Of a DNA stretch of 11,296 bases, positions 1 through 6,365 are shown piece by piece (positions within the stretch are counted from its first letter, which is position 1; every line of letters begins with the position of its first letter). Made by a program: the position numbers and the translations under genes. Source of the DNA: Hyphomicrobiales bacterium (lineage in GTDB: Bacteria; Pseudomonadota; Alphaproteobacteria; Rhizobiales; Beijerinckiaceae). The notes beneath the pieces are model-generated. The model was not told where the DNA came from. It searched no databases and worked only from the letters and a program-made list of their open reading frames with translations. The DNA lies in NCBI GenBank assembly GCA_015655535.1, contig JAATEW010000355.1:1-11296 (forward strand). Reading direction: 5' to 3'.

Positions 1-12
1 CGCCCCGACACA

Positions 13-513
13 CTAAACGATCAAGAGCCTATAGACACCGGCAAACACGACCAAAGTGCAGGAGGTGATGCCGCCGACGAGATAAAGCGCCTCGGCATTG
101 ATCGCAAGGATCGTTCCGAAAAGCCCATGCAGGAGATCGATGTTCGAGCCATGCAACGAGACGATGAGAACGCCGGCCGCGAGCGAAGACAGATAGAAAC
201 TCGCAAAGCTCGCGTCTTCTCTCAGCGTCGTCGAACGGCTGACGAGGCCCGAGAGAAGTGCCACCGCGAGACCGGCGATCAGGCCGCCTAAACCCATAGC
301 GGAAAGCGACAGGCCGCCCGCCACCAGAAAGCCGATCGCGGCGCCAGGCAGCACAGCATGGCTCATGGCGTCGCCGACGAGGCTCATCCGGCGCAGCATC
401 AAAAGAATGCCGATAGGCCCCGCGCCAAGTCCGAGCGCGACGCAGGCGACAAAGGCCCGGCGCATGAAACCGAAATCGACAAAGGGCCCGATGAAGGCAT
501 CATAAAGGCTCAT
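13..513 (-). CDS. aztB: AztB/ZnuB-like zinc ABC transporter permease, cut short by an in-frame amber codon
   Basis: Membrane permease of a metal (probably zinc) ABC importer of the ABC-3 family, which moves the ion from a periplasmic binding protein into the cytoplasm. The 166 residues carry the family's N-terminal half: a helix around residues 17-40, the conserved SLVGDAMSHAVLPG segment (about 44-57), and further hydrophobic helices to the end. Family members have roughly 270-290 residues, so about 40% is missing. The frame stops at TAG (13-15). The four codons left in the window beyond it read C-V-G-A. From memory, AztB proteins continue here with Glu-Cys-Val-Asp-Pro, so TAG may stand for a GAG codon. 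The ATG (511-513) overlaps the ATPase stop codon in an ATGA, showing translational coupling. The binding protein (AztC/ZnuA) is not in the window. The family is clear; whether this is a functional gene, a pseudogene or an assembly error is open. Confidence 0.8.
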   Translation of the reverse strand: MSLYDAFIGPFVDFGFMRRAFVACVALGLGAGPIGILLMLRRMSLVGDAMSHAVLPGAAIGFLVAGGLSLSAMGLGGLIAGLAVALLSGLVSRSTTLREDASFASFYLSSLAAGVLIVSLHGSNIDLLHGLFGTILAINAEALYLVGGITSCTLVVFAGVYRLLIV

Positions 514-1280
514 GCGACGATCTTATCCTCTGCGTCGCAAAGCGGTGACGTCTCGTCCCAATGTTCGGCCATGGCGCGCGCGCGCAACAGATTTTCGCCC
601 GACATGGCGACGTCGGTCCGGCCCCAGGCGATGACTTCGCGGGCCAGCAGCAAGGTCTGCGGAAAATGCGCTTTGATCTGCTCGAAATCATGCAGCACCG
701 CGATCACCGTGCGGTGATCCTCGTGCCATCGGTGGATCAATTCCAGGAGGTCCTGGCTGGTGCGTGAATCGATCGCCGTGAAGGGCTCGTCCAGAAGGAT
801 GATCTTCGCGTCCTGCATCAAAAGCCTCGCGAAGAGGACGCGCTGAAATTGTCCCGCGGACAAAGTGCCGATGCGGCGGCGTTCGAATCCTTCGAGCCCG
901 ACCGTCGCCAAGGCACGGCGCGCCTTATCGGCGGTCTCAGCCGATACGGCGCGAAGCGGACCCGTCTCGCGCCAGGCGCCGAGCAAAACCGTATCGGCGA
1001 CACTCAAAGGAAAAGACCGGTCGATTTCAGCGGCTTGCGGCAAATAGCCGAAATCGCTGATCGCCAATCCGCCACGGTCGATTGTTCCGGATGCGAGCGG
1101 CAGTTCGCCCATGAGCGCTTTCAGCAAGGTCGATTTGCCGGCGCCGTTGGGCCCGGCGATCGCGGTGAGGCTCCCAGGCGCGAAAGACCCTTGCAGATGA
1201 TGCACGGCGGCATGCCGCTCATAGGCAATGGTGACATTGCTCAGACGGATGGTCGTGTCGCGCGGTGCGGCGGCGGTCAT
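510..1280 (-). CDS. aztA: AztA/ZnuC-like zinc ABC transporter ATP-binding protein
   Basis: Cytoplasmic ATPase that powers metal import with the adjacent permease. All ABC motifs are present in the 256-residue product: Walker A GPNGAGKST (43-51), Q-loop Gln82 in YLPQ, signature LSAGQ (140-144), Walker B ILLDEP (161-166), D-loop Asp171 and switch His197 in VLHD. Length fits the AztA/ZnuC/MntB group. I chose the ATG at 1278-1280 over the GTG at 1311-1313 because the upstream small gene ends in TGA at 1277-1279, giving the same 4-base ATGA overlap seen between this gene and the permease. The 11 residues added by the GTG start have no counterpart in ABC ATPases. The divergent Zur-type repressor and the putative operator upstream support zinc as substrate. 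Manganese or iron cannot be excluded from the ATPase alone. Confidence 0.9.
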   Translation of the reverse strand: MTAAAPRDTTIRLSNVTIAYERHAAVHHLQGSFAPGSLTAIAGPNGAGKSTLLKALMGELPLASGTIDRGGLAISDFGYLPQAAEIDRSFPLSVADTVLLGAWRETGPLRAVSAETADKARRALATVGLEGFERRRIGTLSAGQFQRVLFARLLMQDAKIILLDEPFTAIDSRTSQDLLELIHRWHEDHRTVIAVLHDFEQIKAHFPQTLLLAREVIAWGRTDVAMSGENLLRARAMAEHWDETSPLCDAEDKIVA

Positions 1281-1408
1281 GGCAGAGACACCGCCCAGAA
1301 AATTGCAAGCCACAGACAGGCGATCATCCCTGCGGCCACGGCGAGCCGCGCCGCCGCCGAACGCGCCATGAGCGAGCCCCTGAAAGGGTCACTGGAAAAA
1401 AAGGGCAT
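1277..1408 (-). CDS. 43-residue single-helix membrane peptide, first gene of the zinc ABC operon
   Basis: Small gene not recognised as a known family. It reads M-P-F-F-S-S-D-P-F-R, then a basic stretch (MARSAAAR, 14-21), then one hydrophobic segment at about 22-42 with two Trp (CLWLAIFWAV). This predicts a single membrane helix with the N-terminus inside by the positive-inside rule. Three things support translation. An AGAGG Shine-Dalgarno lies 6 nt before the ATG. The TGA stop overlaps the ATPase start as ATGA. It is the first frame after the putative promoter and operator. The inference is that it is an accessory or coupling peptide of the AztAB transporter, or a leader peptide that sets ATPase translation. 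No conserved metal ligands are evident (one Cys, no His). Confidence 0.6.
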   Translation of the reverse strand: MPFFSSDPFRGSLMARSAAARLAVAAGMIACLWLAIFWAVSLP

Positions 1409-1430
1409 GTTCCACCTCTGCATCGCATCG

Positions 1431-1459
1431 CTATTATTATGTTATAATATGTCAGTCAA
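1431..1459 (-). promoter_or_regulatory. Promoter of the zinc ABC operon
   Basis: On the minus strand a good -35 element TTGACT (1459-1454) is followed by two possible -10 elements: AATAAT (1438-1433, 15-nt spacer) or TAATAG (1436-1431, 17-nt spacer). The operon's first start codon is about 23 nt further on. The region is strikingly AT-rich compared with its surroundings and contains the operator-like palindrome. The -35 is convincing; the exact -10 is not resolved. Confidence 0.45.
1434..1454. promoter_or_regulatory. Putative Zur operator of the zinc ABC operon
   Basis: An AT-rich near-palindrome sits between the -35 and -10 of the operon promoter. It contains the perfect inverted repeat TATTAT-GTT-ATAATA (1435-1449) and the overlapping TGTTATAATATGTCA (1440-1454), close to the TGTTATAnTATAACA-type sequence known for bacterial Zur sites. 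The 15-mer TTATTATGTTATAAT (1434-1448) matches the palindrome before the TonB receptor gene at 13 of 15 positions. The adjacent divergent Fur-family gene is the obvious regulator. A site here would block RNA polymerase when zinc is sufficient. Confidence 0.6.
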
Positions 1460-1674
1460 TCTGTTCTAAATATTACACCGCGAGCGCGAAGGGGTCCCTC
1501 ATTTGAGTGATATGTTTTACCAATTTTAAAATAAACGCAAAAGCGGGCGAAGTGCGAATGATTTCCGAGGTATTATTTTCCCGGACGGGAAAGCACCCAA
1601 GAAACTCTGTAACGTACCGGCTATTTCGCATAGTATTAGATCAGCGTCACCGCGACCATTCCGGAATAGATGTC

Positions 1675-2157
1675 ATGATGTCCAAAGCCCGCGATGAGGT
1701 TCACCCCGGCAAGGCCTGGGTCAAAAAGGTGGAGGAGATTTGCGCGCGCAAGAGCCTGCAATTCACGCCTTTGCGCCAGGAAGTGGTCTCCATTCTCGCC
1801 GATCTCGCAAAGCCGGTCGGCGCCTATGAGATCATCGATCATCTCGCCAAGCTCAAGGGCCGCACGATCGCGCCGCCGACCGTCTATCGCACGCTCGATT
1901 TCCTGGTCGAGAACGGTTTCGTCGTAAAGATCGAAAGCCGGCAGGCCTATATCGCCTGCGACGATCCCGGACACGACCATCACGGCATCCTTCTGATTTG
2001 CTCCAACTGCGGCAAATCGACGGAAATCGACAATGTCGAAGTCGACAAAATCCTGATCGAGACCGCATCGGCCTCGCATTTTCATCTGCAGCGCCAAGTC
2101 GTGGAGGTCGAAGGCCTCTGCCAATCCTGTTCCGAGGCAGCGACCGCCGAAGCCTGA
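1675..2157 (+). CDS. zur: Zur-type Fur-family transcriptional repressor (zinc uptake regulator)
   Basis: Dimeric metal-sensing repressor of 160 residues. An N-terminal winged helix spans about 13-88, with the recognition region TVYRTLDFLVENG at 69-81. The C-terminal dimerisation domain carries two structural-zinc pairs, C109-x2-C112 and C149-x2-C152. Cys95 in IACDDPGHDHHG, with His100/102/103, matches the sensory zinc site of Zur rather than Fur. Position next to zinc ABC genes agrees. The frame is open upstream from a GTG at 1507 with an ATG at 1558, but the 56 extra residues resemble no Fur protein and are AT-rich. I therefore take the ATG at 1675; the ATG at 1678 is equally possible. Only a weak GGAA lies before it. 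Expected to repress the divergent transporter operon and the TonB receptor when zinc-loaded. Confidence 0.88.
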   Translation: MMSKARDEVHPGKAWVKKVEEICARKSLQFTPLRQEVVSILADLAKPVGAYEIIDHLAKLKGRTIAPPTVYRTLDFLVENGFVVKIESRQAYIACDDPGHDHHGILLICSNCGKSTEIDNVEVDKILIETASASHFHLQRQVVEVEGLCQSCSEAATAEA

Positions 2158-2167
2158 TTGGACTTAG

Positions 2168-2199
2168 GAGTCTGTTGCTCTTGGTCATAGACTCATAAA
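2168..2199 (+). terminator. Weak candidate terminator after zur
   Basis: GAGTCT (2168-2173) and AGACTC (2189-2194) form a 6-bp stem with a 15-nt loop just after the zur stop codon. An A-rich rather than T-rich run follows, so it is not a canonical intrinsic terminator. It may instead be a 3' mRNA stabilising stem. Low certainty. Confidence 0.25.
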
Positions 2200-2215
2200 A
2201 AGCTGGTTGGTCGGA

Positions 2216-2236
2216 CCCTCTCCCACAGGGAGAAGG
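2216..2236. repeat. Short palindromic intergenic element (TCTCCC-ACA-GGGAGA)
   Basis: A perfect 6-bp inverted repeat, TCTCCC (2219-2224) and GGGAGA (2228-2233) with a 3-nt loop, lies between the convergent zur and dmeF genes. The CCCTCTCCC...GGGAGAAGG form resembles short dispersed palindromes common between genes in Hyphomicrobiales. It could act as a bidirectional terminator-like hairpin, but there is no T-tract. Being a repeat family cannot be shown from one copy. Confidence 0.35.
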
Positions 2237-2282
2237 ACACGCGCTCCCCGTTGAGTATCAAATCGCTCCTGTGATTCATTAT

Positions 2283-3218
2283 CTAAGCCGCCTCTGCCCG
2301 GCCGGGACAGGCTTCAACCTCGATCGTCACATGACTGAGGTGGTGAAGATCGGCGAGACGGCTCTTATAGACCGAAGGGGCTTGCGGATCGTCGCTGACG
2401 ATTGCCACGACGGCTGCGCGGTGACCTGGCCCGACCTGCCAGAGATGCAGGTCTGTCACGCTGTCGCCTTCACGTTCCAGCCTTTCACGAATGTCGCGCT
2501 CCGCGTCCCGATCGGGCGCGACGTCCAATAGGACCGCCCCGGCCGTCTTGATGAGGCTGACCGCCCAAGCCGCGATGACGATCGTGCCGACAATGCCCAT
2601 CGCCGGATCGAGCCAGGTGAGGCCGAAAAACAGGCCGCCGAGCAGGGCCACGATGGCGAGCACCGAGGTCAAAGCATCTGCCAGAACGTGAACATAGGCC
2701 ACCCTCATATTCGTGTCGTGGTGATGCTCATGAACGTGGCCGTGATCATGCTCATGATGATCGTCATCGTGCAGGAGCCAAACGCTGGCAACGTTCACGA
2801 TCAAGCCGAGACCGGCGATCGGGATCGCCTCGGAGAAGCCGATGGCCACGGGATTGAAAAGCCGATGCACGCTCTCCGAGCCGATATAGAAAGCGATCAT
2901 CGCGAGAATGATGGCGCTCGCGAAAGCGGCGAGTTCGCCGAGCTTGCCGGTGCCGAATGAGAAACGGGCATCGTGAGCATGGGTCCGCGCAAAGCGATAG
3001 GCGAGCGCGGCGAGGCCCAGCGCCAGCGCATGCGTCGACATATGCCAGCCGTCCGCGACGAGCGCCATCGAGCCTAAAACCGTTCCGCCGATGATCTCGG
3101 CAACCATCATCGCGGCGGTGAGCGCGACGACCGCCAAAGTCCGGCGCTCGTTGTCATGATGCTTTTCGCCCAAGAAGGCGTGCTCATGGGTCCAGGGCTC
3201 AAGGGAATGAGAGTGCAT
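2283..3218 (-). CDS. dmeF: DmeF-type cation diffusion facilitator (divalent metal efflux)
   Basis: Inner-membrane proton antiporter that exports divalent metals; DmeF proteins are known mainly for Co2+/Ni2+, sometimes Zn2+ or Cd2+. The 311-residue product has the CDF pattern: a His-rich start (MHSHSLEPWTHEHAFLG), helix 2 with DGWHMSTH (Asp56, His59, His63), the FSFGTGKLGELA loop (86-97), a His-rich cytoplasmic loop (150-167, ten His) between helices 4 and 5, and helix 5 with H177-x3-D181. A short C-terminal cytoplasmic domain follows. The start at 3218 has a GGAG 8 nt upstream. A frame extending to 3320 adds 34 residues unlike the family. No DmeR-like (RcnR/CsoR family) repressor gene is adjacent, which is unusual; instead it lies between zur and a TonB receptor and shares a divergent promoter region with the latter. 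Confidence 0.9.
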   Translation of the reverse strand: MHSHSLEPWTHEHAFLGEKHHDNERRTLAVVALTAAMMVAEIIGGTVLGSMALVADGWHMSTHALALGLAALAYRFARTHAHDARFSFGTGKLGELAAFASAIILAMIAFYIGSESVHRLFNPVAIGFSEAIPIAGLGLIVNVASVWLLHDDDHHEHDHGHVHEHHHDTNMRVAYVHVLADALTSVLAIVALLGGLFFGLTWLDPAMGIVGTIVIAAWAVSLIKTAGAVLLDVAPDRDAERDIRERLEREGDSVTDLHLWQVGPGHRAAVVAIVSDDPQAPSVYKSRLADLHHLSHVTIEVEACPGRAEAA

Positions 3219-3324
3219 GCGGACGGCTCCATATTTTGCGGCCGCTTTTAACACGCCGCGATCGGCTGGAGATCCCTTTATTCTTCCTTCACCCCGCCCC
3301 GGCGCGGCGACTCCGATCACGGTC

Positions 3325-3360
3325 TTGACGAGACGTTACGTTATTACGTAATAATGTTAC
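3325..3360 (+). promoter_or_regulatory. Promoter with palindromic (putative Zur) operator before the TonB receptor
   Basis: TTGACG (3325-3330) and AATAAT (3350-3355) form a plausible promoter with a slightly long 19-nt spacer. The perfect 14-bp palindrome TTATTACGTAATAA (3341-3354) covers the spacer and -10. Outer arms GTTACG (3335-3340) and TGTTAC (3355-3360) pair at 4 of 6 positions, extending the dyad to 26 bp. The 15-mer starting at 3341 is 13/15 identical to the one in the zinc ABC promoter. This predicts repression by Zur. The site lies about 120 bp from the divergent dmeF start and could also affect that gene. Confidence 0.6.
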
Positions 3361-3392
3361 GTTGTAAGCCTTACTCAGATCGGGTTGCTGGA

Positions 3393-5600
3393 ATGCGTTC
3401 TCCCTTGTGTTATTTTCTGCTCGCTGGCAGCGCTCTGCCTGCGCTCCTCTCTTTGCAATCGCCGGCTCTGGCGCAAGCGCGCCTTCCCCAGGTCGACGTG
3501 AATGCAACCCCGGCCGCGCCGCAGACGCCCGACAGCGGAACGTCAAATGGTAATGGCGGCGGCACAGCGCTCGCGCCGAGCCCAAAAGTCCTAGCCGACA
3601 CGATCAAGCTCGATTCTGCACGGCGCGATATTTTCACCCAGGCCGGCGCCAATGCGACCACGATCGACGACAAGGCGATCGAGGCCATGCCGCAAGGCAC
3701 CGATCAGCCTTTCGACAAGCTGATCCTGCAGCTTCCGGGCGTCAGTCAGGATTCGGCGGCGAGCGGCGACCTCCACGTCCGGAACGAACATGCCAATGTG
3801 CAATATCGCATCAACGGCATTCTTCTGCCTGACGGCGTTTCCGGCTTCGGACAGATCCTCGATCCGAGCTTCGTCGGGCGCTTGAGCCTGGTCGACGGCG
3901 CTCTGCCGGCTGAATTCGGATTGCATACGGCCGCCCTCATCGACATCGAAACCCGCAACGGAAGCTATGAACCGGGCGGCACGATCAGCATGTATGGCGG
4001 CAGTCACGACACATTGCTGCCGAGCTTTGCCTATGGCGGCACGGTCGGCCAGACGCAATTCTACATGACCGGCCGCTTTCTCAACACCAATCTCGGCATT
4101 GAAAATCCGACATCGAGCACGGAAGCCATTCACGACCTGAGCCAGCAAGGCCGCTTCTTCGGCTATGTCTCGACACTTCTCGATGATTCAACGCGGCTCA
4201 GCTACATCACCGGCCTTTCGATCAGCGGCTATCAGATCCCGAATACGCCCGGCCAAGCGCCGCAATTCACCGCCTTCGGCGTGAGCAATTTCGATTCGTC
4301 GCAGCTCAACGAGAATCAGGTCGAGCGGAATTTCTACAATGTGCTCGCGATCCAAAGGACGGTCGGCAATATCGATGGCCAATTGGCCTTCTTCTCGCGC
4401 TACAGCACGGTGCATTTCGTGCCGGATTCGATCGGCGATCTCGTGTTCAACGGTGTCGCCTCGGATGTGACGCGCGAGTCGCTCCTGAACGGGTTCCAGG
4501 GCGATATGGCCTATCATCTGGGCCTGCACACGATGCGCGTCGGCTTTCAGGTCAGCGCCGAAAAGACCAGAGCCATCGATACCAATACAGTGCTGCCGCT
4601 TGATGACGCGGGCGATCCGGTCGATGCGCCATTCAACATTCCGGGTTCGAGCAGCAAGCTCGGATGGATCGGTTCGGTCTATGCCCAGGACGAATGGAAG
4701 ATCACGCCGCAATTTTCGGTCAACGGCGGCCTCCGCTTCGATCAGATCGACCAATATACGGATGCCAATCAGGTGAGCCCGCGCATCAGCTTCACCTATA
4801 CGCCCTTTGAAGGCACTGTCTTTCATGCGGGCTATGCGCGCTATTTCACGCCGCCGGAACAGGCGCTCGCGGCGCCGGTCAACATCGCGGCCTTCAATAA
4901 TACGACGGCGCAACCCGATGTCATGCAGAACGATCCGGTCAAGCCGGAGCGATCGAATGTCGTCGATGCCGGCGTGACACAAAAGATTTTCTTCATCCCC
5001 GGATTGGAGGCCGGCGCCGACGCTTATTACAAGCGCGCCCAAAACCTTTTGGACGATGGGCAATTCGGCCAGGCACTCGTGCTGACGGCCTTCAACTATG
5101 ACCGGGCCTATAATACCGGCGTCGAATTCAAGGCGAATTACGTCAACGAGAATTTCCGCGCCTATGCCAATCTCGCCTGGGCGAAGCAGCGCGCGACCGA
5201 TCCCTCCTCCAATCAATATCTCTTCGACGCCGACGAATTGGCCTATGCGCAGACCCATTATGTCTATACCGACCACGCGCAGACATGGACCGGCTCGGCC
5301 GGCGCCTCCTACCTTCTTTATGGAACGCGGATCAGCGCCGATCTCATCTATGGCAGCGGCCTGCGCAACGGCTTCGCCAATACGGGCGCGGTATCGCCCT
5401 ATGCGCAAGTCAATCTTGGCCTTTCACACGAATTCCCCAAAGACCAGCTCTCGCCCTTCGGGCCTTTGACGGTGCGCTTCGACGTGGTCAATCTTCTCGA
5501 CCATATTTACGAGATCCGCGACGGCTCCGGCATTGGCGTCTTCGCGCCGCAATTCGGGCCGCGCCGGGGCTTTTTCGCCGGGCTTTCGCAGAAATTCTGA
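3393..5600 (+). CDS. TonB-dependent outer-membrane receptor, probably for a metal or metallophore
   Basis: A 735-residue outer-membrane beta-barrel that imports a scarce ligand using TonB-ExbBD energy. It has a Sec signal peptide (1-27, ending SPALA), then a TonB-box-like LPQVDVNA (31-38), a Pro/Gly/Asn-rich linker, and a plug domain from about 65 to 190 ending in the typical AALIDIETRNG. A 22-strand-type barrel rich in alternating aromatic residues follows (VYAQDEWKITPQFSVNGGLRFD). The terminal aromatic Phe needed for outer-membrane assembly is present (GLSQKF). I use the ATG at 3393 because it starts the signal peptide; an ATG at 3354 lies inside the promoter palindrome. Substrate is not readable from the sequence: no His-rich loop as in ZnuD is seen. 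Zinc is inferred from the operator shared with the zinc ABC operon; cobalt or nickel is suggested by dmeF. Confidence 0.88.
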   Translation: MRSPLCYFLLAGSALPALLSLQSPALAQARLPQVDVNATPAAPQTPDSGTSNGNGGGTALAPSPKVLADTIKLDSARRDIFTQAGANATTIDDKAIEAMPQGTDQPFDKLILQLPGVSQDSAASGDLHVRNEHANVQYRINGILLPDGVSGFGQILDPSFVGRLSLVDGALPAEFGLHTAALIDIETRNGSYEPGGTISMYGGSHDTLLPSFAYGGTVGQTQFYMTGRFLNTNLGIENPTSSTEAIHDLSQQGRFFGYVSTLLDDSTRLSYITGLSISGYQIPNTPGQAPQFTAFGVSNFDSSQLNENQVERNFYNVLAIQRTVGNIDGQLAFFSRYSTVHFVPDSIGDLVFNGVASDVTRESLLNGFQGDMAYHLGLHTMRVGFQVSAEKTRAIDTNTVLPLDDAGDPVDAPFNIPGSSSKLGWIGSVYAQDEWKITPQFSVNGGLRFDQIDQYTDANQVSPRISFTYTPFEGTVFHAGYARYFTPPEQALAAPVNIAAFNNTTAQPDVMQNDPVKPERSNVVDAGVTQKIFFIPGLEAGADAYYKRAQNLLDDGQFGQALVLTAFNYDRAYNTGVEFKANYVNENFRAYANLAWAKQRATDPSSNQYLFDADELAYAQTHYVYTDHAQTWTGSAGASYLLYGTRISADLIYGSGLRNGFANTGAVSPYAQVNLGLSHEFPKDQLSPFGPLTVRFDVVNLLDHIYEIRDGSGIGVFAPQFGPRRGFFAGLSQKF

Positions 5601-5669
5601 GTTTTTCGGGGGCTTTCTGGTCCGCAACTTGCCTGTTGAAGATCGATTTTCTTTGGAAAGGGGATCTTG

Positions 5670-6011
5670 ATGGGATTTAAATATCTCTGCCCGACAGATG
5701 CCGTAAGCGAAGGCGGCATGGGCATTTTTCAAGCTGGTCAAACCAGCGTTGTTCTGCTTTGGCCGACGGGCGGCGAGCTCAAGGCCTATCGGGGACGCTG
5801 CCCGCATAAGGATGTGCCTTTCGACGAGAAGACGACCTTCGACGGTAAGACAATCGTCTGTGCGACCGACCAATGGGGCTTCAACGCCGGCACAGGCAAA
5901 TGCGTGACAAGTATCACCGACCATAAGCTTGAACCTTTTGAGCTTCGGGTCCGGGGCGATCAAATCCAGGTCGATGTCGGCTGGGAGAGGCCGGCTGGTG
6001 GAAAAGCCTGA
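5670..6011 (+). CDS. Rieske-type [2Fe-2S] ferredoxin-like protein with an Asp in place of the second His ligand
   Basis: Small soluble electron-transfer protein (113 residues) related to Rieske ferredoxins such as TmoC-type components of oxygenases. The first ligand loop is canonical: C44-P-H46 in RGRCPHKDVPF. The second loop should read C-x2-H-x-W-x-F but reads C64-A-T-D67-Q-W-G-F, so Asp67 replaces the second histidine. The rest of the fold markers (W69, F71, GTGKC, EPFELRVRGDQIQVDV) are intact, which argues against decay. Cys78 is an extra nearby thiol. The ATG at 5670 has a GGAAAGGGG Shine-Dalgarno; a TTG directly before it is an alternative. It begins a run of small same-strand genes. 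No oxygenase or reductase partner is in the window. Confidence 0.85.
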   Translation: MGFKYLCPTDAVSEGGMGIFQAGQTSVVLLWPTGGELKAYRGRCPHKDVPFDEKTTFDGKTIVCATDQWGFNAGTGKCVTSITDHKLEPFELRVRGDQIQVDVGWERPAGGKA

Positions 6012-6059
6012 GCAACTTGCTCGCCATTCTGCGGCGCTAGGCTCAACGGCTAAAAAGGA

Positions 6060-6082
6060 GTAGTGGGCTTCGACCCTACTTT
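6060..6082 (+). terminator. Weak hairpin with short T-run after the Rieske gene
   Basis: GTAGTGGG (6060-6067) and CCCTAC (6074-6079) pair with one bulged T around a CTTCGA loop, followed by TTT. It could attenuate transcription between the Rieske gene and the next gene 60 nt on. The stem is short and the T-run too brief for confidence. Confidence 0.25.
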
Positions 6083-6137
6083 CTGCGTCCGCATTTGATC
6101 CTGGTCCCATGTTTGCGTTTAGCCCTTGGAGGAAGCC

Positions 6138-6365
6138 ATGGCCGAGAAATCGCTTGAAGAAAAGATCGACGAATTGTTCGGCATTTGCGCCGCGCTGACC
6201 GCTTTCGTCACCGAGCTGCCCAATGCGACCGCCGTCGAAATGCCAAAGATGAAAGCCGCGATCGCCGCCAATAAGGCTTTGACCGAAGCCCAGGCCAAAT
6301 TCGCGGTCGATGCCGCGCGCGAGCTGAAACATGCCGCCGCCGAAAAGCATGAAGGCGGCCATTAA
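6138..6365 (+). CDS. Small helical protein of unknown function (75 residues)
   Basis: No family recognised. MAEKSLEEKIDEL begins an amphipathic helix. A short break follows at the Pro of TELPNAT (about 27), then a long Ala/Lys/Glu-rich helix to the end (AAIAANKALTEAQAKFAVDAARELKHAAAEKHEGGH), finishing with a His-containing tail. It is probably a cytoplasmic helical bundle or coiled coil and has one Cys (17). A strong GGAGGAA lies 5 nt before the ATG; an in-frame TTG at 6126 overlaps that site and is less likely. The next gene's TTG directly follows this TAA in the same frame, so the two are translationally linked. Its place between a Rieske protein and an AhpD-like protein hints at a redox role, which is inference only. 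Confidence 0.72.
   Translation: MAEKSLEEKIDELFGICAALTAFVTELPNATAVEMPKMKAAIAANKALTEAQAKFAVDAARELKHAAAEKHEGGH

Noticed and set aside
849..1469. 206-codon plus-strand frame opposite the ABC ATPase
   Set aside because: It is antisense to Walker A, signature and Walker B coding sequence and has no domain.
1507..1674. 56-residue N-terminal extension of the Zur frame from GTG 1507 or ATG 1558
   Set aside because: The sequence is AT-rich, resembles no Fur-family N-terminus, and the protein from 1675 already has the normal length of 160 residues.
4188..5408. Long open frame (406 codons) antisense to the TonB receptor gene
   Set aside because: It lies wholly inside a clear receptor gene on the other strand, has a biased Ile/Arg/Gly composition typical of an antisense shadow, and matches no protein family.
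6060..6079. tRNA T-arm-like hairpin (GTGGGCTTCGACCC)
   Set aside because: It resembles a T-arm by chance. No acceptor, D or anticodon arms can be built around it, so it is neither a tRNA nor a tmRNA end.
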